From assembly GCA_026120185.1 (NCBI GenBank), contig JANUWF010001213.1:2046001-2110000 (forward strand): DNA of 64,000 nt. The letters are read 5' to 3'. Numbering within the stretch: position 1 is the stretch's first letter; every line of letters starts with the position of its first letter. The notes under the pieces were generated by a model. The model saw only the letters and a program-made list of their open reading frames with translations, was not told the origin of the DNA and did not search any database. Below, piece after piece: positions 33,305-43,070 of the stretch. Origin of the DNA: Voacanga thouarsii (taxonomy: Eukaryota > Streptophyta > Magnoliopsida > Gentianales > Apocynaceae). The translations under genes were made by a program, and so were the position numbers.

Positions 33305-33918
33305 TTTTTATTCTTGTACGTAGCCAGCCACAAATAATGGTATGTTGTGAGGCGTTGAGCTAAGTAGTAAATCATCATCAGTGAATGTGAAATCAGCCAT
33401 GTAGACACTAAGGTCGACTGAAGACTCAATTCTTTCCATACCTCCTTCATTTATACACTCATCATTGTCTTCTTTGCTTTCCTCATCATTTATGGCATAG
33501 CATGAAACAATGTTGAACTTTTCAGCGAGTTCCCTTGGTATGAAGTCTTTTAGCGTGAGAGGTGCTGAAGATTTCTTCCAAAAAAGAATCATCTACTGTT
33601 GATGCAGATTTGGTCTTCTTACTTTTGACCTTCCTCACATTTTTATTTGTGAATCTACTTCTTACTAGTGAAGCTCCAACTCTTGAGGCTTTGGTGCGTT
33701 TCTTTCTTCTTATTACAAGCATCCAGCCTTCATCTTCGCCATGGACAGAAGATTCTTCAACTTCTTGTTGATATCCTTCGGTAGGAAAGACTTGCCTGTC
33801 AACTTCAACCTTGACAAGATTAAAACTTCCAAACTAATCTCCAAAATAACGGGTTCAACGGGAGGGATGACAACAGTTGTTAAATTTGCAGATATTTTGT
33901 CTTCTTCAAGGACTACAT
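33305..33918 (-). pseudogene. Tat gag-pro linker
   Basis: Readable on the - strand: EDEGWMLVIRRKKRTKASRV (about 33745-33685; the GW.LV.RRK motif is typical), LTLKDFIPRELAEKFNIVSC (about 33570-33505) with acidic patches after it, then DDDLLLSSTPHNIPLFVAGY (about 33375-33325). A frameshift separates the two parts near 33530. The right edge ends in TACAT, the duplicated target of the inserted LTR. Confidence 0.8.
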
Positions 33919-35757
33919 TGAAGGTTTAAAATGACAAAAATCATACCGAAAGCATACTTACAAAATGAAAAATTTACCTCTATGATTGAATGGCCCTTTT
34001 TACACTAATGTAGATGTTTGTACAAGGATGCTTGAAGCTATTGGATCACGTCCTTATAAACGTCGACTGCATCTCATTCACGCGAAGCCTTTAATCTTCC
34101 AAAATGGTACCCGTATCATTGTCGGTGAAAGCTTGAAGTTTTGGGTTTGCTAAGCTTTTGGCTTCTGTGAGTTCTTCTTCATAAACGTTGGGTTCTATTT
34201 GAAAAACTCCCAGACTTAGCTTGTTTTCCTTATCGGTCTTTATTGCATGTCAATTCTTTTCATCAATTCACACAGAGAGAGAATCAACCGCATGAAAATA
34301 GAAAACTCCATCCTTTCTATTATTCTTCATGCAAAACAACATGAGATCCATCCCGTGTATTTTTATTTTATTAATTATTTAATTTAATTTTTTTAAAATT
34401 TTATTTTACCATTGGTCTTATTCATTAGGCCAAAGAAAATTATTTACTCTTGGGTTTGAATACCCATAAATAATAAATCTTAATTATTTATTTTATAGGC
34501 TTCATTAAACAGCCCAATAAATAATTAACAAGCCCAAATAGACCAATATAAAATATTAGGCATTTTATCTAATTTATATCTATATTAATTTTCTAATTAT
34601 TCAATTTAGGCCTTGGGCCCTGAATAATTAATTAACCAATTAAATTAAATAAAATATATACTCTCTCTCGGCCCTTTTATTTTATTCTAGTTCAATAATA
34701 AATTAGACTACTTAAATAAAATAAAATAAAACTCATAATTATCAAGATCAATTCCTTAACCCAAATCTATCAGGACTCAAGGACCATTTCGGGGACCAAA
34801 AGACATATCGCATTGGCTACTAAAATGACCAAAATACCCTTACTATATAAATAGTTATATTTTGTATTTTAAATATTTTTTAATATCACCATAAGGAAAT
34901 ATTGACCCCAAAGATAATGCTACGTTAGTAAAGTCTTCGACCTAAAGATGTAATGACTAAAATACTCCTCTATGCATCACCGTGCATTTCGAGAGGATGA
35001 GTGTACTAACACATCTCTAAAAGACATCTATCATCCTTAGACCTCTAGTCCAATGATCCATGACACTTGGAATGTTTCACTTTCCAATGGAGCTACCCTA
35101 AAATAAACATCCAAGTCATATTCCCCAGGGCCCTGGATAATTAGATCATTTGAATAGTCACAAAAGGCGATATAGTGTAGAAGCTATTTTGTACAAGTCT
35201 GTCTTAACTAACTAGTTACATATACCCAACATACAAGTATATTGGCTCTACAAAAGAACCTTAACTACAGTATATCAAAATATTTACTTCTAACTTCGTC
35301 AGACCACCAACCCATACTTAAGCGGTAGAGTATTAATCCACGCTGTAACAGTAATAATTTGGATTTTTTCTAAATAGTACTTTTAGAAATCACTATTACA
35401 GGTCTTGTTCTAAATATTCAAAATACATCCATGCTATGAAGTGAGTGGACTACTTACTGGCTAAAGGTAAGCCAATCCCCATTTGGAATTTATAATACAA
35501 TAATACGAAGAGATTCTCATTCTCATTAATCGGTTAAGAACAAACATTTATGTGTTAAGTAACATGTGATTCATACCTTACTGTAAAAGACCACCATACA
35601 CATGAATCACTTATTTAAACACAATGGGTTTTTTCAAAACGAAAATCATGCACAAATAAAATGTAAATTCACAAATAAATTTTGAGAATAAATTCTTTTA
35701 TTAATAAATTCGATAATTATATCAAATAAACTAGTTTAGAGGGCATATATTCCAACA
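33919..35757 (-). repeat. Solo LTR D (1.84 kb) nested in Tat gag
   Basis: On the - strand it starts TGTTGGAATATATGCCC and ends AAACCTTCA. A perfect 5-bp duplication TACAT flanks it (33914-33918 and 35758-35762). Removing it and one TACAT restores an open gag reading (REGHV then VLEEDKISANL). It has no coding region. Its start resembles that of LTR family A (TGTT.G..TATGCCCT), so the two may be related families. Confidence 0.9.
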
Positions 35758-35762
35758 TACAT

Positions 35763-35834
35763 GTCCTTCACGGACCAACTACATAATCTTGTCCTTAAAT
35801 ACAAAACACTTTTCAATTGGATGACTACTGGGCG
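35763..35834 (-). pseudogene. Tat gag zinc-knuckle remnant joined directly to the 5' LTR
   Basis: The - strand reads SHPIEKCFVFKDKIM, a stop, then LVREGH. In Tat gag this is the second half of the nucleocapsid zinc knuckle (H.vekC pattern). It starts within about 5 bp of the LTR edge, so the primer site, leader and most of gag have been deleted. Confidence 0.82.
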
Positions 35835-36685
35835 TGTTAGAAATTTGTATACGATAAATTTTAAGTGTGCAAATAAGACAAGACAAATATCGAAAATATA
35901 AAATATTTAGTAAATATGAAAAGCGGTTACAACTCTCTGAAGAAGTCCTAAATTGCAGGATAAGTCCTCCGATTCTTCTCTTTTTGAAAAACGTTGATTC
36001 GAGGGCTGAAGAGCTTGATCTCGGATCGAACGAAATTTGATGACGAACACTTGATTGCCGAGCCTTCGAGACTTGTTTGATGCAGAACAAGATGAACGCC
36101 TTGAAATTTGATGAAGATTCTAAACCTTAATTTGATGACGATTCTGAACCTTACATTTAATGAAGTTTGTTGAAACTTGAGATGCCTCTTGTTTGTTAAA
36201 GCTTGAGGATCCGGGGGTGCCTTGAACCATTGAGGGAAGACCCTATTTATAGACCAAAAATCCCTTGACTTTAGCATAAATAGTCGATGTAGGATTTTGA
36301 AGAAGTCTCCTAACAAACCTTAATGGACTTGAGTTTAAGATATCATGGGCTTAATTTATGTTTTAGCTCAACCTCATTTAATCCACATTATATTTGGGTT
36401 ATGAGATTTTCAAAAAGTCTAACTTCAGAGCCTAGTCCAATTCCATTTAATCCATAATATATTGGAGTTAATGTAAAATGGATCATTAACAATAGCCCAA
36501 TTTTAATAGTCCGATTTCATAATCCATTGGATTTAATGGGCTTTTAATGATGATCCAATTATGTTAATTCAAGAATAATTATATTTATTCACGGATTAAT
36601 TTTAATTAATCAAGATTAAAATATGTAATCTTCTTTTAATCTTGACTACATAAAATATATTTTATTCCAAAATTCTTTGTCTATG
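35835..36685 (-). mobile_element. 5' LTR of the Tat element
   Basis: The left end is TGTTAGAAATTTGTATACG and the right end CTTTGTCTATG, where the partner has CTTTGTCTACA. It matches 21621-22471 in length, with moderate divergence. Flanking bases (GTAGT on the right) do not match the left flank of the partner LTR, so a target duplication is not evident. Confidence 0.87.
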
Positions 36686-37207
36686 GTAGTAAGAAAGATT
36701 TGGGGGGGAAAAGGGTATATCTTGCTATGCAATAAATTTGAATTTGATTTATAGTTCATGGCCCCTTACCAAAAAAAAAAAATACAAAAAACTTATATTT
36801 CAATAGTGGTTTTTAGATATACTCTTTAGTGTCTTCTCTAGTACACTCTTAAGAATTTGGTGTGTTAATATTACCTAATCAACTTTCATAAATCATATTT
36901 TCATTGTTGGTTAACTTCCAATTAATGTTGACCACATATTTTACCAAAAACAGTTATAACTTGTCTATATTTGATTACTTTTCGACTGGCGATATTGCTA
37001 GAGCAGTTATCCTCCTGCCCGAGCAAATTTCTCCTAAATGACAGATGTGTCCTTGTGGATAGTAAAAGAAGATTTCTTTCCCTTTTCAATAGCCTAATGC
37101 ACAACTTCAACGGCTCCATTTTATTCTCTCACTTCTCAACCAAGAACTTCTCTATCACTTTTTCGCCTCCTCTCCCTCTTTCATTCTTCATATTTCGAGT
37201 TTGAGTT
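36686..37207. other. Strip between the Tat element and the Helitron
   Basis: No gene. It contains a G-run and A-run (36712-36780) and, at 36968-37062, a short sequence related to one right of the Helitron (see 63189-63270). On the - strand this short stretch reads LSFRRNLLGQEDNC. Confidence 0.6.
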
Positions 37208-37230
37208 TCTATATTAAAGGCGGAGATGAA
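37208..37230 (+). other. Candidate Helitron 5' terminus
   Basis: TCTATATTAAAGGCGGAGAT fits the TC-starting plant Helitron consensus with a 2-base gap. The upstream base is T rather than A. No better candidate was seen between here and the RPA gene. Confidence 0.5.
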
Positions 37231-37875
37231 ACTCTTATAATAAAGAACTTGAATCTTATATGACAACTCTCTTTTTTGTTTGAGATCCTAAATTCTAATT
37301 TATTTAGTTATCAATTTTACAACCTTGATTAATGCCTTATTTTTAGAATCAATCTAAAATTTCAAGCTACTGCCCAATAAAAACACATTTTTTCCCATTA
37401 ATTTCTTGTGCCCACAATCAGTGTAAAAGCATTTAAAGGATCAAAATCTGTATTTAAAAAAAAGGAAAAATATTTAAGTATTTCTCATGCTTTTCTTGTG
37501 TCCATTGAAGATCTACAGCAGTTACATGGTGAAAAGTTGCAGCAGACAAAAAATAAACAAAAGAAAGGAGAGGATGATGTTGGAGGTGAGGAAGATGAAT
37601 AGGGATGAGGTTGTGACCATTACCATGGAATTTTAGAAAAGAGGAAGAGAATAGTTAGTTAAGTCTTCAAGAACAGCAGAGGAAGAAAGGGCATAAATTT
37701 ATAATATGTAAAGTTGAGGGGTAAACTGCTGTGGGTTTGACAACTCAGCATAATTAGGTGAATAGCTATATTTTTTGTTGATTTTTTGGTTGCATTGCCA
37801 GAGAAGTATTTGTGAAGTACTTTGTAGTATGACTTTAGGTTTTTTCTTAAGTTTATTTACTAGGTATAGATCTTA
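37231..37875. other. Helitron 5' leader, first part
   Basis: No gene recognised. It ends with TCTTA (37871-37875), the duplicated target of the inserted LTR, and continues at 42287. Confidence 0.5.
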
Positions 37876-38420
37876 TGTAACACCCCGCTACCTAGGCCCG
37901 CCAGGGCCAGGGATGTCGCCCCGTCCAAAGGACAAGGGGTCTTTATAACTAGGTCACACAATTAAAATAGCGAAATGAAAATAATAATTTAACTTAAAAT
38001 TTATTACAACCCAAGAATAAATCCACGAATAAAACCATGAATTCCCAAGAGAAATACAAATCCATAAATAAAATCATCCACTCTCAACTCCCCAAAGCAA
38101 TACATAAAAATAAAAGACAACATTCTCTTCCAAGGCAGATAACACAAGTTACTCATCCCCACAGCAGGATCGGCCTGAAATCATGGTGAAAAGGTGATGA
38201 GACAGAAATCTCAGTAAGTCCGTGTGTGCTTTGGGTGTTCAGTGGAAATAGTTTGTGGATGCAGAGTATAAAAACTTTATAAGAGAAATATTGGCAAGCA
38301 ATAAACATTAGTCAAAAGCAAGAGTAGCGTTTTGGGTTTTCCAGCTATACATAATTTATAAGATCAACCACTCGAAAGAAAGGATTATGGGTTACCACAC
38401 GTTGGGCCCCATAACCGGAT

Positions 38421-38484
38421 GGTCAGTATGCCAACACTTTGTGCATACTGCCGGTCAGAATGCCGACACTTTGTGCAGACTGAC
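38421..38484. repeat. Two 32-bp tandem units in LTR C
   Basis: GGTCAGTATGCCAACACTTT at 38421 and GGTCAGAATGCCGACACTTT at 38453 begin two adjacent 32-bp units with four or five differences. Confidence 0.85.
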
Positions 38485-40020
38485 TAAAGGTAGGTGATCG
38501 GCCTACCGGGTAAGATACTCCTCCTTCTCTATACCCAAACAACAACCGAGTGTCCATTCCGGCAAAACACAGTCACTTGACTGAAATAAAAACTGCTAGC
38601 TCGGACCGGCATGACTAAGTAGTACTGACGTTTCTCTAAGTTGAGTTCATCTTCTGGAGGAGGCCTCCTGCCAGAAGACTCACTCTTGCTCTTCAAAACT
38701 AGTACTACCAGTCTACTCCCATTGAGTACTCAACGTAACATATCCCACTTGGGGAGAAAATGAACAAAACACATTCCACTTGAAAATGGCAATTAAGGTT
38801 TTCCAAAGTTTGGGGCAAAACTGGTTTTAGAAAGAGTTTTAGGTTTTGAGTAAAACCACCCCTTGATTTGCAAATAATTTATTTGTCTGAAATGAGAATG
38901 GAAATAATCCTCAATTGCCTTTACATAAATGAGTGACCATGCACTCTACATTTGGCTTGCCATAAAAAAAAAATCATTTTTGCATCAAACAGGTTTTATG
39001 CAAGAGCTTACCTGATCCTTGCCCACAACAAAGATCTCCAACAGCTGACCTAACCCCGCATAGGGTAAATACAAACCACAATCAAACTTAAGTCAAAGAC
39101 TCACTTTCTCAAATAAAACTAACTCAATTTACTACAATCTTATCCTTAGTGTCCCAAGCTTTAAGGCTCAATAATAAATAAAAGGGGTTTATAAAATAAA
39201 TCTAGTTTGATATTAAAATAACTAGAGTTTGGTAAATTAGGTACAATATGTTGAAGGTTTAAATCTTGCTAAAATAATTTAGAGTTTATTTGATGAAAAG
39301 TCCTAGGTGGTACTAGGTAAAATAATAATTTATTAATAATTAATTGCTAGAAAATAATTGATAGTTAAAATTAGTTGAAAATAAATTTTAATGAGTCTTG
39401 CTTGAAAAATAATAAATAAATTTTAATAGGTTTGATTAAAAGATAATAGTTAAATTTTAATAATAAATATTTTACCTATTATGATTATTTTCACAAAAGG
39501 CTTTATTTGATATTATAATATCTATATATTTTATTTTTCTAGCAAAAATTATTATTTATTTGACTAAAATATCACTATTTTATATAAAAGACCAAATCCA
39601 CATTTTCCCATGGTTTTCAAAATTTTACTATAAAAATCATATTATTAAATATTTTATTAATGAAATAAAATTTGGCTTAGGGACAACTAGATTATGATCA
39701 TATTCCCATAGCTAACCACAATCATAAACATATACAACCCTTCAATTCATCAAATCATCCAAATCATGCATACAAGCATAGATCTCAATTTATCAAAATA
39801 TGATCTAACTCTTACTAGCATAAATATGATCATGGCTTCAATAATCCAACATGAATATAAATCCTATTCACCAAAGGTGACATAATCTCTAGCATACTTC
39901 ATCACAAATACCACCTATGACATGCATCAACCTCAAATCATCATATAATCATCCAAGATAATCCTTCCATGCATAAATCCCATCTTCTTCACAATCATAC
40001 ATATATTCATGCTTCAATCT

Positions 40021-40025
<5 letters not shown>

Positions 40026-40060
<35 letters not shown>
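40026..40060. repeat. (AT)n microsatellite
   Basis: Seventeen AT units within LTR C. Confidence 0.95.
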
Positions 40061-40061
<1 letters not shown>

Positions 40062-40260
40062 TTAAATCCTATCGCTATCCACCTACTATCATCATCATCC
40101 TAGAGACATGAATCTAGAGTTTAAAAAGGAAGATTGAAGGTACTTACTTGGTTGATGAATGCTTTGAAGGAGTTTAGAGTAGATCTCAACTCCTAGATGT
40201 CTAACTTTGTCCATGGGAGATGGCGAAAGCATGTTCATGGGAGAAAAAGTCATTCGGCCA

Positions 40261-40262
40261 AG

Positions 40263-40296
<34 letters not shown>
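40261..40296. repeat. (GA)n microsatellite
   Basis: About 17 GA units, with one GAGG interruption near the start, within LTR C. Confidence 0.93.
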
Positions 40297-40300
<4 letters not shown>

Positions 40301-40573
40301 AATCATTAGTATGTTTATTTGCATAGGTTCTCATTAGAGATCAAGGTTAGAGAAGATGAAGTTGCTAGAATAAGTTTACCTTGATGGTGTTCTTGACCTT
40401 AACAGAAATTTCTGATTTTGATCCGAAGTAGCAAGATGTTTGGAGGAGTTTGATGTTAACAACGGTGTTGATGGATTCACAGCAATGTGTAGATCAAATC
40501 TGGAAGTTTTCGAGGGGATTTGAGATGGTTTGGAGGGGTATTAGGTGTAGAGAAGAAGTAGGTGTTCTTGGTG

Positions 40574-40575
<2 letters not shown>

Positions 40576-40621
<46 letters not shown>
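40576..40621. repeat. (GT)n microsatellite
   Basis: Twenty-three uninterrupted GT units within LTR C. Both overlapping poly-Cys/Val reading frames here are artefacts. Confidence 0.95.
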
Positions 40622-40622
<1 letters not shown>

Positions 40623-41954
40623 CTTGATGATTGCAGAAAATCGAGAGAGATGGGGAAGGAATTTGCAGCTGCCGAATTTTCTGTGAGAGATGGGGCTGGA
40701 CGATTTTCAGTAGGGTTTGGGAAGTTTTCTGTGATTTGGAAGGGAAAAGGAAATGTTAGTTGTTACAATCTTTGAAGAATATTTTTAGGGAGTGAATTTG
40801 GAAAGCAAATATCCTAAGAATATCTTGATTGTTTGGATAGCTTTGGAGTCTGCCATGGCTGACTGTTTGAGCAGAATTTCGTGGGATTAATGCTGGCTTA
40901 TGGAGGCTTATGGTGGCCGAAAGTAAGGTGCACAATGATGAAGAAGAAGTCTGGTCAATTGAGCAAAATATTATGGAAGGTTGCTAAATAAGATGGCTGG
41001 AATTTTGGAAAGTAATCAAGCTAAATTGCAGGGATTTGTTGGAGAGATTTTCGGATAGCCATTGATGGAATTTCGTGCAGAAGTTTAAGGGGATCAATGG
41101 AGCTCTGTTGATGGAGGTTTAAGGAAGGTTTTGACAGATTAAGGTTGGTGTTTCGGCTGAAAGAGGAAGAGGAAACAAGCTGGACAAATTTCTGCCCAGA
41201 AATTTCACTGTACAGTGATTTTTTTAGCAGATTTTCGTCTACTACTTCCAGCCATTTTGCAGGGAGCTGGAAGCGGGGTTTCAGGGGCATTCAAGGATGG
41301 TTTCCAGCCTTCTTCATGGAGGAAAAACATGGCTAAGGTGCTGCACAAAATCTGGAAGAAAACAGCTTGGTTTTGGACCCTCAAAGCAGCGATTTACCCA
41401 GAATTTTTTTCTGGTTTTGCACTGCTTTTGTGCAGTCCGAAAATGGCAAAAATAATTCATGTTTTAAGCTGATCTTAAGGCCATTTTTCTGGCAGCATTT
41501 GGAAGGAAATGAGAGCTAAGGAGTTCGATATTTGAAGGTACAACAAGCTGGAAAATTTCAGCTCATGCCATGAAGGAAGAGGAACTAATTTGAAGTGAAA
41601 TTTCAGCAAGCTCACTAGAGATATTTTCCTCATGGAATTCCTCACAACTCTTCCATATTTTTTTAAGACCATAGGTAGTCTTTTACCAAGACATTTTGAT
41701 TCTAAAAGGCCTCAGTACTTTACTAAATTTTCTGGAAAGAAAAATGCTAGAACACCTTGATCAAACTAATGAGTTGAGCATTGAGAAAAATTAAAGAACA
41801 AGGAAGAATGAATTTCCCTTCAAGAATTTCGAGTAGAGTAAAGAGTGAAATGAGAATTCACCTAACATGTCTCTCCTAGGATATTATCACCACCTTGTTC
41901 TAGGCTCCTAAGGCCGAAACTAATCCTCCCTAAGCAAAAATAAAATTTAATCTA

Positions 41955-42045
41955 GCTAAAGCTTCTATGATGGAATTTGAACCCAAGACCTCAAGAATTA
42001 ATTCCAAAGCTCCAACCACTAAACCACAATAACTCTTGTTGCTAT
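41955..42045 (-). other. tRNA-like promoter boxes (possible SINE head or tRNA relic)
   Basis: The - strand shows an A-box-like TGGTTTAGTGGTTGGAGC followed about 35 bases later by a B-box-like GGGTTCAAATTCC. Spacing and order match a type 2 RNA polymerase III promoter. The stretch does not fold into a complete tRNA by eye. It lies near the - strand start of LTR C. Confidence 0.5.
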
Positions 42046-42286
42046 TTCTACTAGAAAAATTATTTTCTATTCAATCCACAGGCTATCTCCCTATTTTCAC
42101 CCCGGGCAAAAATTACCATTTTGCCACTCTCACATAATACTCACCAACAAGACTTCAAGACAATAAAACTCGAATCCAGAACACATAAAAATTCTTATGA
42201 GAATATATTTAACCATGAAATAAAATATGATATGCATCCCAACCCTCTTACTCTAAGGTTGGTTTCGACTGGGGTTTCACATCTTA

Positions 42287-43070
42287 ACTTTAGAGTTTTG
42301 GGTTTATTCTATGAGTTTCGTTTGATTCTTATTGTCTTGAGAAGTGATTTTTTATGAGAAATAAGTGGATTATTTATAGGATGTTCGGTTCTTCGGTTTC
42401 ATTTCTTCTGAGTTAGTGCTATATCGATTTCATTAATTTGGGAAGGAATTCGATGCAATCCAACTTATGTCTTTTTGATTTCTGTGTTTCATTTGATTGA
42501 AGATGCGATTTAATTGTTGGACTATGATCTATAGGTTTTGCTCACTGTCCGCGTAAAGAGGGTTATTTTGTTGGTTCTGATGCAGTGGTAAACGATGTTG
42601 GTTTTTGGTGCTTCGAATTCATTGCCCACTTTCATTTCTGCTTTATTGAAATTGATCTGCAGGTGCAATAGTTTGGCATTCATTTCGTGTCTTTTTTATT
42701 TCTTGGTTTCATGTTTCTGAAGTATTATCATTTCTCATTGTGTGCGTAAAGAGGGTTATTTTTCTTGGTTTCCTGCAGGTGCAATAGTCTCTTGGTTTTT
42801 GTGCTTAGAAATCATTAACCAACATTAGATTTGATTTGGTGTTTCTTGGTTTCTTGCGTAATTTGCTTCTTTTTGCATTTAAAGAACAAGAATTGGTTTT
42901 TCCCCTGTATGTTTAATTTTGCCATGTGTGAAATTTTAGAAATTTTCTTGGTATTGTGAAATGGATTGATTGTGGCATATCAAACGTTTTCTACTGGATG
43001 TTTATATATAATGGTTCTTTCTTTGGATTGTCAAGTACTTTTTTTCCCTACTTTGGAGTTATAAAACAAG
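42287..43070 (+). other. Helitron 5' leader, second part
   Basis: T-rich leader of the RPA gene. It contains a local duplication: GCGTAAAGAGGGTTATTTT at 42552 and 42746, and CTGCAGGTGCAATAGT at 42657 and 42775. This may be an untranslated exon/intron region; no ORF is credible. Confidence 0.55.

Larger units (their letters stand above)
21621..36685 (-). mobile_element. Ty3/gypsy Tat-lineage element with both LTRs, antisense PMD ORF and nested solo LTRs
   Basis: Matching 851-bp LTRs (21621-22471 and 35835-36685) bound it. On the - strand the order is gag zinc-knuckle region, protease, RT, RNase H, second (archaeal-type) RNase H, integrase. Between integrase and the 3' LTR, a + strand PMD ORF runs antisense. 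A second RNase H and extra ORFs are hallmarks of the Tat/Ogre group. Solo LTRs at 33919-35757 and 31012-32748 interrupt it. The 5' leader and first part of gag are missing. Confidence 0.9.
37876..42281 (-). repeat. Solo LTR C (4.41 kb), chromovirus type, in the Helitron leader
   Basis: The + strand starts TGTAACACCCCGC and ends GGGGTTTCACA; on the - strand it starts TGTGAAACCCC, much like the LTR at 15697. Perfect 5-bp duplication TCTTA at 37871-37875 and 42282-42286. Its - strand 3' third resembles the 3' third of 15697-19646 (TCCGAGCTAGCA, CGGT.GGCCGAT, ACTTACTGAG and terminal GTTACA blocks). No coding region survives, so it is a solo LTR of the same broad family. Confidence 0.9.

Noticed and set aside
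35310..35365. Possible tRNA-like A box (CTTAAGCGGTAGAG)
   Set aside because: No B box at a suitable distance and no cloverleaf by eye; it lies within solo LTR D.
35948..36316. 122-residue minus-strand ORF
   Set aside because: Inside the Tat 5' LTR and not maintained in the partner LTR.
37408..37602. Small Lys/Glu-rich ORF in the Helitron leader
   Set aside because: Low-complexity, no homology, no supported start; kept as part of the leader.
40450..40775. Two overlapping ORFs with Val-Cys repeats
   Set aside because: Produced by the GT microsatellite within LTR C.
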